A stretch of 64,000 nucleotides of DNA from Larkinella sp049445795 (GTDB lineage: Bacteria > Bacteroidota > Bacteroidia > Cytophagales > Spirosomataceae), in NCBI RefSeq assembly GCF_049445795.1, contig NZ_JBMSDT010000009.1:124001-188000 (forward strand). Reading direction: 5' to 3'. Positions 63,880-64,000 of this stretch are shown here, in pieces. Under the pieces are notes generated by a model. The model was not told the origin of the DNA, did no database searches, and saw only the letters and a list, made by a program, of their open reading frames with translations. Each line of letters starts with the position of its first letter. Within the stretch, counting starts at the first letter, position 1. A program made the translations under genes and the position numbers.

Positions 63880-64000
63880 ATGGCTAGTTTTTCAGAAATT
63901 ATTAATTCCGATAAACCCGTGCTGGTTGATTTCTTCGCCGAATGGTGTGGGCCTTGCAAAATGATGAAGCCGATTCTGGAACAGGTGAAGAGTAGCCTGG
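63880..64000 (+). CDS. trxA: thioredoxin, N-terminal part (runs off right edge)
   Basis: The first 40 residues are visible: FSEIINSDKPVLVDFFAEWCGPCKMMKPI, with the redox motif WCGPC at 26-30, a thioredoxin fold without signal peptide. It starts 6 bp after the YgaP-like gene and so belongs to the sulfur operon, where thioredoxin can reduce protein persulfides and release sulfide. The C-terminal half lies outside the window. Confidence 0.93.
   Translation, partial: MASFSEIINSDKPVLVDFFAEWCGPCKMMKPILEQVKSSL

Noticed and set aside
1..64000. CRISPR arrays, tRNA/rRNA genes, transposases, phage genes
   Set aside because: Looked for and not seen: no regularly spaced direct repeats with spacers, no tRNA cloverleaf, no recombinase or transposase motif.

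Overview
The window reads as chromosomal DNA of a Bacteroidota bacterium, most likely order Cytophagales (Spirosoma/Larkinella-like). This rests on several lineage markers: a cargo protein with a type IX secretion C-terminal domain, the Bacteroidota gene order bamD-rpoZ-coaBC-DUF4835-recN, a Rho factor with a very long disordered insertion, LytS/LytTR two-component genes, and repeated promoters of the TTG-N17-23-TAnnTTTG type used by the Bacteroidota primary sigma factor. The genus is inference. I see no tRNA, rRNA, CRISPR array, prophage, transposase or replication origin. The genes look like ordinary housekeeping and accessory genes of one genome.

Layout. 0-15.7 kb: 5' part of tilS, two small envelope genes, an OstA/LptA-like protein, a T9SS cargo, the bamD-rpoZ-coaBC-DUF4835-(Sm-like)-recN block, a Sco1/cytochrome c pair, lptC-OMP-coaX and an MscS channel. 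15.7-26.4 kb: rho with a long leader, an OmpA protein followed by two tandem membrane-anchored helix-hairpin-helix paralogues, htpG, a rhodanese, dapF, rplS and the NAD(P)HX repair enzyme. 26.4-35.9 kb: feoAB divergent from a ccmB-C-D-E-F cytochrome c maturation operon, then a CNNM/CorC protein. 35.9-45.2 kb: a LytTR regulator, a stress-type four-helix protein, a five-gene tripartite efflux operon that ends in a sensor kinase, an AraC regulator and an ECF-like sigma factor. 45.2-54.8 kb: a lipoprotein, a dynamin/Era-like GTPase, an aromatic aminotransferase-tyrA pair, an exported Gfo/Idh/MocA oxidoreductase and a double-hydrolase fusion. 54.8-64 kb: alpha/beta hydrolase, AraC and NADP-oxidoreductase, an exported PPC-domain protein, a Crp/Fnr regulator, a flavin-dependent oxidoreductase, a beta-carbonic-anhydrase-like protein, and a persulfide/sulfur-handling operon (MBL-rhodanese, rhodanese, YgaP-like, thioredoxin) running off the right edge.

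The least explained signal is not a protein. At least ten gene spacers hold long hairpins, and most of these have arms that are themselves degenerate tandem repeats with a period of about 7, 9 or 10 nt. Two sequence families recur: three copies of a ~105-nt element with a conserved loop, and two copies of a second element in which the arm order is swapped. Several nearly fill the gap between two genes of one operon. Other points of interest are a CcmE with Cys in place of the haem-binding His (CxxxY) in a cluster without ccmA/G/H, four genes whose -7 promoter box lies only 4-6 nt before the start codon (leaderless mRNA), and a perfect Crp/Fnr-type palindrome before the sulfur operon.
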